From an uncultured Collinsella sp. (GTDB taxonomy: Bacteria; Actinomycetota; Coriobacteriia; Coriobacteriales; Coriobacteriaceae), in NCBI GenBank assembly GCA_958427975.1, contig CAUAEH010000026.1:1-26151 (forward strand): a stretch of 26,151 nt of DNA, in the 5' to 3' direction. A program made the translations under genes and the position numbers. Shown here piece after piece: positions 1 to 5,624 of this stretch; position 1 is the first letter of the stretch, and every line of letters starts with the position of its first letter. The notes beneath the pieces were generated by a model. That model was given only the letters and a program-made list of their open reading frames with translations. It did no database searches and was not told where the DNA came from.

Positions 1-290
1 TCCATCCTCGCAGTATCCGGTTCTCAAGGTGCACGCCCCGCGGCCGATCCGGTTCGACCGGGCCGCGCGGCAAGGAGATATATTGCCAGACCGCGAAGCG
101 ATGTGGGACGTCAATTCCACTCTTCACAAGTCCTACACAACATATCGCTTCCTATATAAGCAATAGAAAGGCTGGTGCAGAAATGCTGCACGTATCAGAT
201 GATGACCCTTCGATTAAGAGATATATAAAGATCGGTCACCTGTAAGTGTCTATCTACCCGCGCTTTTAGCTATGTAAACCAGCGCTTTCG
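1..290 (-). other. Non-coding leader-like region, possibly upstream of an rRNA operon
   Basis: No credible gene lies here. Read on the minus strand, the last bases before the edge contain CACCTTGAGAACCGGATA, which resembles the conserved TTGAGAAC-type element found in rRNA operon leaders and 16S-23S spacers of actinobacteria and firmicutes. Just before it are G+C-rich complementary stretches (positions 35-75), as expected of an rRNA processing stalk. A small perfect hairpin sits at 175-191 (stem GTGCAG, loop of 5). A/T-rich boxes at about 223-228 and 247-252 could be a promoter reading left. The rRNA gene itself is outside the window, so this is inference. Confidence 0.4.
223..252 (-). promoter_or_regulatory. 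Candidate promoter reading toward the left edge
   Basis: On the minus strand, TAGACA at 252-247 (five of six matches to the -35 consensus) is followed after 18 bases by TTATAT at 228-223. It lies downstream of the rplT terminator and points at the putative rRNA leader, so it could be an rRNA promoter. This is a match to consensus only. Confidence 0.25.
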
Positions 291-292
291 AT

Positions 293-330
293 AAAAAAAG
301 AGGGAGTGCCGCGCACGGTGCGACACTCCC
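293..330 (-). terminator. Rho-independent terminator of infC-rpmI-rplT
   Basis: On the minus strand a stem GGGAGTG/CACTCCC (330-324 with 308-302), with further imperfect pairing inside, is followed by CTC and a run of seven T (299-293). It starts 21 bases past the rplT stop codon and ends the ribosomal protein operon. Confidence 0.85.
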
Positions 331-351
331 CTAGCGATTCAACAGAATCTA

Positions 352-711
352 TTAGGCCTCGAGAGCCTTCTTGGCAATGGCAGCCAGCTCGTTGAAGGAC
401 TCGATGTCCTCGTAAGCCATCTGAGCCAGGACCTTACGGTCGAGCTCGATGCCGGCAACCTTCAGGCCGTGCATGAACTGAGAGTAAGAGATGTCGTTCA
501 GGCGAGCAGCAGCGTTGATACGGGTGATCCAGAGAGAGCGGATCTCGCGCTTCTTGTTGCGGCGATCACGATACTGATACTGCAGGGAGTGCTGGACCTG
601 CTCTTTAGCATGCTTGTAAGTACGCGAAGCGGCACCGTAGTAACCCTTCGCACGGTGCATAACGGTACGGCGCTTCTTCTTGGCGGCAACAGCGCGCTTA
701 ATACGTGCCAT
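352..711 (-). CDS. rplT: 50S ribosomal protein L20
   Basis: L20 is a primary 23S rRNA-binding protein needed for early 50S assembly; in several bacteria it also represses its own operon through the mRNA leader. The 119 residues match the usual length. The sequence starts MARIKRAVAAKKKRR, has the characteristic AKGYYGAASRTYKHAKEQV segment, and ends with the globular rRNA-binding region (GIELDRKVLAQMA). A Shine-Dalgarno AGGAGT lies 9 bases before the ATG. It is the last gene of infC-rpmI-rplT, 46 bases after rpmI, and is followed by a strong terminator. Nothing unusual is seen. Confidence 0.98.
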   Translation of the reverse strand: MARIKRAVAAKKKRRTVMHRAKGYYGAASRTYKHAKEQVQHSLQYQYRDRRNKKREIRSLWITRINAAARLNDISYSQFMHGLKVAGIELDRKVLAQMAYEDIESFNELAAIAKKALEA

Positions 712-757
712 GTTCTATCAACTCCTAGACGGTAAAACGAAAAACGGGAACGCGAAC

Positions 758-949
758 TTAGGCGAGACGCGACTTGATGACCTTGCGGTCGGCAGCGGCG
801 ATCTCGGTCTCCTGACGGAAGCCACGCTTACGCTTGGTGGACTTCTTGCTCAGGATGTGGCTCTTGAAAGCCTTGGCGCGCATAAGCTTGCCGGTACCAG
901 TCTTGCGGAAACGCTTCTTGGTGCCGCTGTGGGACTTCATCTTAGGCAT
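758..949 (-). CDS. rpmI: 50S ribosomal protein L35
   Basis: L35 is a small, very basic protein of the large ribosomal subunit. The 63-residue product begins MPKMKSHSGTKKRFRKTGTG, the family signature, and has the KRAFKSH-like segment KAFKSHILSKKSTKRKR in the middle. The Shine-Dalgarno AAGGAG sits 6 bases before the ATG. It lies between infC (32 bases upstream) and rplT (46 bases downstream), the standard bacterial order. Confidence 0.98.
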   Translation of the reverse strand: MPKMKSHSGTKKRFRKTGTGKLMRAKAFKSHILSKKSTKRKRGFRQETEIAAADRKVIKSRLA

Positions 950-981
950 GAAATACTCCTTAATCGGTTACAGAACACTAG

Positions 982-1536
982 TTACTTAGTATCGCTTGCC
1001 GCTTTATCCTCATCGAAGGCGCCCTTAATCGGGGCGAGCAGCATAAGCATGTTACGGCCTTCCATCTTAGGCTTGGACTCGACCGTAGCGTAAGGCTTGA
1101 GATCCTCGGCGAGACGCTCGAGAACGTTAAGGCCCTGCTCCGGGTGAGCCATCTCACGGCCGCGGAACATGATGGTGATCTTAACGCGTGCGCCCTTCTT
1201 GAGGAAACGCAGAACGTGGCCCTTCTTGGTCTCGTAATCGCCAACGTCAATCTTGGGTCGGAACTTCATTTCCTTGACCTCGACCTTGGACTGGTTCTTA
1301 CGAGCAGCCTTGGCCTTCATGGCCTGCTGGTACTTGAACTTACCGTAGTCCATGACCTTGCAGACCGGCGGCTCCGCGTTGGGAGCGATCTCGACCAGGT
1401 CGAGACCCTGATCGTCAGCGACGCGCTGGGCATCGCGGATGGCGAACAGGCCGAGCTGAGAGCCATCGACGCCAATCAAACGGCACGAAGATGCAGTGAT
1501 CTCGTCGTTGATGCGGGTGTCATCAGACTTAGCTAT
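982..1536 (-). CDS. infC: Translation initiation factor IF-3, apparent AUA start
   Basis: IF-3 binds the 30S subunit, prevents premature 50S joining and discriminates against non-canonical start codons and mismatched initiator tRNA. The N domain is clear (TRINDEITASSCRLIGVDGS), followed by the linker helix with MDYGKFKYQQ and the C domain (VLRFLKKGARVKITIMFRGRE). The reading frame is open back to an ATG at 1551, but that ATG has no Shine-Dalgarno. A perfect GGAGG at 1549-1545 instead lies inside its first codons and sits 8 bases before an in-frame ATA (1536-1534), giving IAKSDDTRINDEIT. A rare start codon is the known autoregulatory device of infC (AUU in E. coli), so I place the start at ATA. 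The alternative is ATG at 1551, five codons longer. Confidence 0.95.
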   Translation of the reverse strand: MAKSDDTRINDEITASSCRLIGVDGSQLGLFAIRDAQRVADDQGLDLVEIAPNAEPPVCKVMDYGKFKYQQAMKAKAARKNQSKVEVKEMKFRPKIDVGDYETKKGHVLRFLKKGARVKITIMFRGREMAHPEQGLNVLERLAEDLKPYATVESKPKMEGRNMLMLLAPIKGAFDEDKAASDTK

Positions 1537-1551
1537 TTTCCCTACCTCCAT

Positions 1552-1753
1552 TCATAAAAAAATAACCCGGCGCTTCTTTGCAACCAGGTCGTACACATAG
1601 ACATCCTCGGTATGAGGAAGGGAATCTAGGTTGTATGACCAGTCAGCTGCTCATTGGCGCCAAAAGGTGGGAACCCTCGGGTTCCTCTTTAGGGCATTGC
1701 GGGAACAACGCCTTGCGAATAATAACACGTACCGCGCGTTATCACATTACGTA
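1552..1753 (-). promoter_or_regulatory. Structured 5' leader of infC-rpmI-rplT with candidate promoter
   Basis: About 200 non-coding bases separate infC from the terminator-like repeat upstream. On the minus strand TGTTATTAT, an extended -10 form, lies at about 1733-1725. The transcript would contain a hairpin GGCGTTG/CAATGCC (1712-1693), a hairpin GGAACC/GGTTCC (1685-1670), a palindrome TTGGCGCCAA, and then CCGGGTTA followed by a T run at 1561-1555 just before the infC Shine-Dalgarno. AACCCG in the second hairpin could pair with CGGGTT next to the T run. This suggests an attenuator or L20/IF-3-responsive leader, but no known leader family is positively recognised. Confidence 0.35.
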
Positions 1754-1783
1754 CACGAAAAAGGGGGCCTTGACCCCCTTGAA
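1754..1783 (-). repeat. Direct repeat, copy of the tRNA-Leu terminator
   Basis: This 30-bp block is identical to 1937-1966. It contains the same hairpin (stem of five G and five C, loop TCAAGG on the minus strand) with flanking A/T run that terminates tRNA-Leu. Together with 1791-1821 it forms a two-part duplication of the tRNA 3' end and terminator. Confidence 0.9.
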
Positions 1784-1790
1784 GCGCAGG

Positions 1791-1821
1791 TGCATGTATG
1801 GTGCCCGAGGCGAGACTCGAA
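1791..1821 (-). pseudogene. tRNA-Leu 3'-end fragment
   Basis: These 31 bases are identical to 1975-2005. They cover the last 23 bases of the tRNA-Leu gene (CCA, the 3' acceptor strand and part of the T arm, 1799-1821) plus 8 bases of 3' flank. Beyond 1821 the sequence departs abruptly from tRNA. No other part of a tRNA is present, so this is a scar of duplication or integration, not a gene. Confidence 0.85.
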
Positions 1822-1936
1822 GGGCCTTCGCTTCGCGAAGCCCCGGGCTTCGGGCGCATGGCGCCCTCGCCACGCTCCGCTACAAACAGGCCACAGGCCT
1901 GTTTGCCTGACGCTCCGCGCGCTCACGCGAGTTCGG
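1822..1936. repeat. Palindrome-rich segment between tRNA-Leu direct repeats
   Basis: The 115 bases between the two tRNA/terminator repeats are packed with palindromes: GCTTCGCGAAGC (1830-1841), GGGCGC-ATG-GCGCCC (1852-1866) and AAACAGGC-CACAG-GCCTGTTT (1884-1904). It encodes no plausible protein. It looks like a small repetitive (REP or MITE-like) insert, or the residue of a larger element integrated at the tRNA 3' end. Confidence 0.6.
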
Positions 1937-1940
1937 CACG

Positions 1941-1963
1941 AAAAAGGGGGCCTTGACCCCCTT
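1941..1963 (-). terminator. Terminator of tRNA-Leu
   Basis: On the minus strand the stem AAGGGGG/CCCCCTT (1963-1957 with 1950-1944) with loop TCAAGG runs into five T (1945-1941). It lies about 20 bases past the tRNA CCA end. An identical copy is at 1758-1780. Confidence 0.85.
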
Positions 1964-1982
1964 GAACGCTCACTTGCATGTA

Positions 1983-2069
1983 TGGTGCCCGAGGCGAGAC
2001 TCGAACTCGCACGTTGTTGCCAACGGTGGATTTTGAGTCCACTGCGTCTGCCAATTCCGCCACTCGGGC
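1983..2069 (-). tRNA. tRNA-Leu (anticodon CAA)
   Basis: The 87-nt minus-strand gene folds as a class II tRNA. The acceptor stem is GCCCGAG/CTCGGGC with discriminator A and an encoded CCA. The anticodon arm is GTGGA-CTCAAAA-TCCAC, placing CAA at positions 34-36 to read UUG. A long variable arm and a T arm containing GTTCGAGTC follow. It starts about 40 bases after the stop codon of the transglutaminase-like gene and may share its transcript or use its own promoter. Confidence 0.97.
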
Positions 2070-2108
2070 ACGTAATGCGTGAGTTAGTTTATCACAGCTT
2101 TCTGTTGA

Positions 2109-3542
2109 TTAGTCCGAAAATGGAACTTCGAGCATTTCGATAAGCTCAACCTTGCGCAACATCTCCCGCTTACGACATCCACGTCCGTCAACCGAGGCCT
2201 CGCCCATCTGGTTGTCATAGGGGTCCTCACGCATGCCATCGAAAGCAGGCACAAATTCAGCCTGGAATCGATTGTTGGCCACCATACGCCACGGGTCGAG
2301 ATTGCCAAAGTAGTGGCGACGACGCCACTCCTCCCCCATCCTGCGTGCCGAGGAACCAAACGATACGTCGGCGTTAAGCCAACCGGTCTGGGGTGTGTAG
2401 AACTCGGCCCAGTCGTGCGGTCCCACCGAATCAGGCGCAACATATAGGCCGCTCTGCCAACGAGCAGGCACGCCCGCGATACGGCACATGGTGATAAACG
2501 TGAGCGCCATAACGCCGCAATCGCCGCGGAGCGAATGCGCACAGTCGTCGGCAATAGATCCCAAAAGCAGGTACGGCGGCTGATAGCGATAGTCAATATG
2601 CTGTGTCAGATAATCATAGATGGCGCGAGCGCGGTCGAGCGGATCGACGAGCCCGTCAATAACACGCTCCGTCAACTGTCGCAGGTACGGCGTAAACGCG
2701 ATGTGCGGACGGTCCTCGGAGGTGTCCTCGGGCAGCGGCGCGTCCATACAGGGATGCGTTGGGAGCGCGCCACCATAGATATCGCAATAGGCGGCATCGA
2801 TGTGATAGCGATAGGTCACCGAGAATGAATGTTCAGTCAAAGATGTCCAGGAAGCTGTACGAGCCGAAACGTTTTCAGAGGCAACGGTACCCTCCGACGT
2901 CATATCGAGAACCTCGATATGAGACTGTTGACGACAGGCGGCGGCAACGGGTAGCCAGGCGCGAACAGTCTCTCCCTCCAGGGCCCCGGGGACAGACACG
3001 GATGCCTTAAGCGTGATGACGCGAGTCAACCCGTTTTGCGACTCCATCTCCCTGAGCATCTGGTTACGCAGCGCTATGCCGTCCGCAGAATCGGGACGCA
3101 TGCCGGGGACCTCGTTGGGATACACGCGAAGCGAATTGAGGAAGTTGTCGAGAACGAACAGCTCGCCATCGATAAAGCGCCAGTCAATACGCTTGCGATT
3201 AATCAGGTCGTCAAACTGCTCTTCGGTAAACTCTGGCCACTCCTCGCGAATCATCGCAATGGCTCGATCACGCGACACCGAAAAATGAAGCGGCGTCTCG
3301 AGCATGCGATACCGCTCGGCACGGACGCAAGCCGCCAGCGAAGGCTCAGGATTCTGCCCCAAAAGGCGATCACAAGCTGCAACAGCTTGCGTCAAATATC
3401 CGGCATCCTTGAGACGAAGAATCTCGGGCAGCAGTCCAATATCGAGATGACGAAAGTCATCACAGCAAACATCAACAGAGCAACCAACAGGACCCTCGTC
3501 AATAACCTTCCCATCCGAAGGCAGCACATCAATAACAGCCAT
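2109..3542 (-). CDS. Transglutaminase-like cysteine protease/amidase fold protein
   Basis: The C-terminal half is a transglutaminase-like domain with the full Cys-His-Asp triad. Counting from the upstream ATG at 3578, Cys354 lies in RGDCG, His388 in GPHDWAEF and Asp404 in LNADVSFG. The N-terminal ~280 residues are of unrecognised type, with a helical start and then a beta-rich region around VRAWLPVAA. Such domains in bacteria usually act as peptidases or amidases; the substrate here is unknown. There is no signal peptide or membrane helix, so it should be cytoplasmic. I prefer the ATG at 3542 (477 residues) because GGAG lies 6 bases upstream; the ATG at 3578 adds 12 residues but has no Shine-Dalgarno. 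It has no operon partner: tRNA-Leu follows and a large hairpin precedes. Confidence 0.85.
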   Translation of the reverse strand: MAVIDVLPSDGKVIDEGPVGCSVDVCCDDFRHLDIGLLPEILRLKDAGYLTQAVAACDRLLGQNPEPSLAACVRAERYRMLETPLHFSVSRDRAIAMIREEWPEFTEEQFDDLINRKRIDWRFIDGELFVLDNFLNSLRVYPNEVPGMRPDSADGIALRNQMLREMESQNGLTRVITLKASVSVPGALEGETVRAWLPVAAACRQQSHIEVLDMTSEGTVASENVSARTASWTSLTEHSFSVTYRYHIDAAYCDIYGGALPTHPCMDAPLPEDTSEDRPHIAFTPYLRQLTERVIDGLVDPLDRARAIYDYLTQHIDYRYQPPYLLLGSIADDCAHSLRGDCGVMALTFITMCRIAGVPARWQSGLYVAPDSVGPHDWAEFYTPQTGWLNADVSFGSSARRMGEEWRRRHYFGNLDPWRMVANNRFQAEFVPAFDGMREDPYDNQMGEASVDGRGCRKREMLRKVELIEMLEVPFSD

Positions 3543-3683
3543 ACCAAACTCCAAGTCATTAGAACTCTTGAAGTCCATTGTAGCGAGATAAAAAAGAAAG
3601 CCCCAATAAAGGAACCTTCAACAACGATAAACGGTACCTATAAAAAATGAATTCAGCCCAGTAACCCTGCGGCGTTAAACGAA

Positions 3684-3775
3684 GGAAGCCCCGTCCCCCG
3701 GAACTGTTTCCTTGGCGCGACTTCTGGCGAAGCCAGGTGAGCGCAAAGGAAACAGTGTAGGGGGACGGGGCTTCC
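3684..3775. repeat. Long near-perfect hairpin (REP/MITE-like)
   Basis: A 16-bp perfect outer stem (3684-3699 with 3760-3775, GGAAGCCCCGTCCCCC) is followed by a 3x3 internal loop, an 11-bp perfect stem ACTGTTTCCTT/AAGGAAACAGT (3703-3713 with 3746-3756), and inner GCGC and CTGG/CCAG pairs. The whole ~92 bp would extrude as one rod. It lies 20 bases beyond the fba stop and could stop fba transcription, but no strong T run follows on either strand. The length and two-tier stem are unlike an ordinary terminator. Confidence 0.75.
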
Positions 3776-3795
3776 GGCGGGAAGTTTAGCGACGC

Positions 3796-4662
3796 TTACG
3801 CCTTGTTGACGGAGCCAAACTCCTCCATGAGCTCCTTGGTGCGGGCAACGATGTTGTCGCGACCAGGCTTGAGGAGCTTGCGGGGATCAAAGCCCTTGCC
3901 CTGCTGATCCTTGCCAGCCTCGATGTACTCGCGGACGCCCTTGGCGAAGACGAGCTGCAGGTCGGTGTTGACGTTGATCTTGGAGATGCCCAGGGAGATG
4001 GCCTTCTTGATCTGATCCTCGGGGATGCCGGTGCCACCGTGCAGAACGAGGGGCAGGTCGCCGGTCTGGGCCTTGATCTCGCCCAGACGCTCGAAGGAAA
4101 GGCCAGCCCAGTCGGCGGGATACACGCCGTGGATGTTGCCGATGCCGCAGGCGAGGAAGTCGACGCCCAGGTCAGCAATCTGCTTGCACTCAGCGGGGTC
4201 AGCGAGCTCGCCGCTGGAGGTCACGCCGTCCTCGGTGCCGCCGATGCCGCCGACCTCGGCCTCGATGGACATGCCCTTGGAGTGGGCAAGCTCAACGAGC
4301 TCCTTGGTGCGGTCGAGGTTAAGCTGGAAGGTCTCCTCGTGAGAGCCGTCATACATGATGGACGTGAAGCCGGCCTCGATGCACTTGAAGCAGTCCTCGT
4401 AAGAACCGTGATCGAGGTGAAGGGCGACGGGAACGGTAACGCCCGTGGCCTCGACGGCAGCCTTGACCATGTCGGCGCAGACCTTGAAACCGCCCATCCA
4501 CTTAGCGGCACCAGCGGTGCACTGAAGGATCAGCGGAGACTTGGCCTCCTCGGCAGCCTGGAGAATAGCCAGGGTCCACTCGAGGTTGTTGGTGTTGAAG
4601 GCACCGAGAGCGTACTTGCCGGCCTCGGCCTTCTTGAGCATGTCTGCTGCGTTGACGAGCAT
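3796..4662 (-). CDS. fba: Class II fructose-1,6-bisphosphate aldolase
   Basis: The enzyme reversibly cleaves fructose-1,6-bisphosphate to dihydroxyacetone phosphate and glyceraldehyde-3-phosphate in glycolysis and gluconeogenesis, using Zn2+. The 288 residues begin MLVNAADMLKKAEAGKYALG, typical of the FbaA/GatY family. The catalytic Asp84 and zinc-binding His85 are in LHLDHG; further zinc ligands are His179 in GNIHGVYP and His209 in VLHGGTG; NVNTDLQ follows as in the family. The start is the ATG at 4662 with AGGAGG 8 bases upstream; the frame is open for 32 more codons but those cover the promoter. Family members include tagatose-bisphosphate aldolases, so substrate rests on the close FbaA-like motifs. 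It is monocistronic. Confidence 0.95.
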   Translation of the reverse strand: MLVNAADMLKKAEAGKYALGAFNTNNLEWTLAILQAAEEAKSPLILQCTAGAAKWMGGFKVCADMVKAAVEATGVTVPVALHLDHGSYEDCFKCIEAGFTSIMYDGSHEETFQLNLDRTKELVELAHSKGMSIEAEVGGIGGTEDGVTSSGELADPAECKQIADLGVDFLACGIGNIHGVYPADWAGLSFERLGEIKAQTGDLPLVLHGGTGIPEDQIKKAISLGISKINVNTDLQLVFAKGVREYIEAGKDQQGKGFDPRKLLKPGRDNIVARTKELMEEFGSVNKA

Positions 4663-4702
4663 AAAAGAAACCTCCTGTAAGGTTGCTCCGATAACGCCTG
4701 AG

Positions 4703-4740
4703 ATTTTACCACGGCGTACCCGAGCATAAACGTTCGTTTG
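4703..4740 (-). promoter_or_regulatory. Candidate fba promoter with palindromic box
   Basis: On the minus strand TGGTAAAAT is an extended -10 (TAAAAT at 4708-4703), about 40 bases before the fba ATG. No good -35 is seen, as is usual for extended -10 promoters. The -35 region contains AAACG-TT-CGTTT (plus strand, about 4728-4739), a short inverted repeat that could be an operator. Both are consensus-based guesses. Confidence 0.4.
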
Positions 4741-4856
4741 TTCACGAATATCGTCCAAACAGACTTTTTTTGACCGTTAGCCCTACGGAATCGACCCGTT
4801 GGGAAAAATTGCTTGACGTTTGGACGCTTCTCGTGCTTTAGAAGCTGACTATAAAG

Positions 4857-5540
4857 CTACACCTGCACGAAAGGGTTCTGCATGAGCTCGCGTGCCATGG
4901 TGGTCGAATCGCCATGGCCGGTTAGGCAAACGGTATCGGGCGGGAGAAGCTGGGCGAGCTTGGAGAGCGAGCGCAGAATCGCCGCCTCGTCTCCTCCGGA
5001 AAGATCAGTGCGGCCGTGCCCACCCGGAAACAGGGTGTCGCCCACAAAGGCAATGTTCCCCTGCTCGGTAGCAGTAAACAAGACGATCCCGCCCGGCGTA
5101 TGCCCTGGTGTCTCGATCACCTGCAGGCAGATATCGCCCACCTCGATAGCATCGCCCTCGGCGAGCAGGTGCGTCGGCTCCCCGGGGTCGGGCGTCTCAA
5201 TGCCCCACATAGCTAGCTGTTCCTCGATGTTCGCATGCGGCACCGCCACATCCTTAGCACACAGCTCATACTGGCAGCCCTCGCCAACGGCGGTTCGTAC
5301 GCCGGCAACACCACCAACATGATCGGCATGGCCATGGGTGCAAACGGCGCCAAGCATGCGTACGCCGGGATGCTCGGCTCGAACATGCTCCACCAGGCGC
5401 TCGCCTTCCCATGCGGGGTCGATAATCACGCACTCATTGTCCGAAATAACAGCATAGCTATTGGTCTGAATGGGACCGTTTACGAGCGTCTCGATCTCGA
5501 CCGATCCCTTGGGAGTTACATCCAAGGACACAGCACTCAT
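4857..5540 (-). CDS. MBL-fold metallohydrolase (glyoxalase II-like)
   Basis: The protein belongs to the metallo-beta-lactamase superfamily, close to the short glyoxalase II-like hydrolases (YcbL/GloB type) that cleave S-D-lactoylglutathione or similar thioesters. The motif THGHADHVGG gives His69, His71, Asp73 and His74; His147 (TPGHTPGG), Asp168 (FVGDTLF) and His209 (TGHGDST) complete a binuclear metal site. At 227 residues it is standard for the short type and lacks the C-terminal substrate-binding domain of true GloB. No signal peptide is present. AGGAG lies about 8 bases before the ATG. It is last in recJ-rel-MBL, 84 bases after rel with a hairpin between. The exact substrate cannot be read from sequence. 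Confidence 0.9.
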   Translation of the reverse strand: MSAVSLDVTPKGSVEIETLVNGPIQTNSYAVISDNECVIIDPAWEGERLVEHVRAEHPGVRMLGAVCTHGHADHVGGVAGVRTAVGEGCQYELCAKDVAVPHANIEEQLAMWGIETPDPGEPTHLLAEGDAIEVGDICLQVIETPGHTPGGIVLFTATEQGNIAFVGDTLFPGGHGRTDLSGGDEAAILRSLSKLAQLLPPDTVCLTGHGDSTTMARELMQNPFVQV

Positions 5541-5560
5541 GTCCCTCTCCTCTCTATAGA

Positions 5561-5588
5561 ACTCGAGGCATCAAACGATGCCTCGAGT
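5561..5588 (-). other. Perfect 12-bp hairpin between rel and the MBL gene
   Basis: ACTCGAGGCATC and its complement GATGCCTCGAGT are separated by 4 bases. No T run follows on the minus strand; the MBL gene's ribosome binding site comes about 10 bases later. It may be a processing or attenuation site that sets expression of the last gene relative to rel. Confidence 0.6.
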
Positions 5589-5624
5589 GTAGCGAATATC
5601 GATAATGTGGCACGTTCGTCGCGA

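Noticed and set aside
1754..2069. CRISPR or tandem tRNA array
   Set aside because: Only two repeat copies are present, one of them lacking most of the tRNA, and the spacer is itself palindromic.
1578..2143. Two plus-strand open frames across the tRNA-Leu region
   Set aside because: They run through a tRNA gene, its terminator and the repeats, and they change sense at each; no protein family is suggested.
4663..4758. 32-codon N-terminal extension of fba
   Set aside because: The extension covers the promoter region, and the strong AGGAGG sits just before the ATG at 4662 that gives the family's normal N-terminus.
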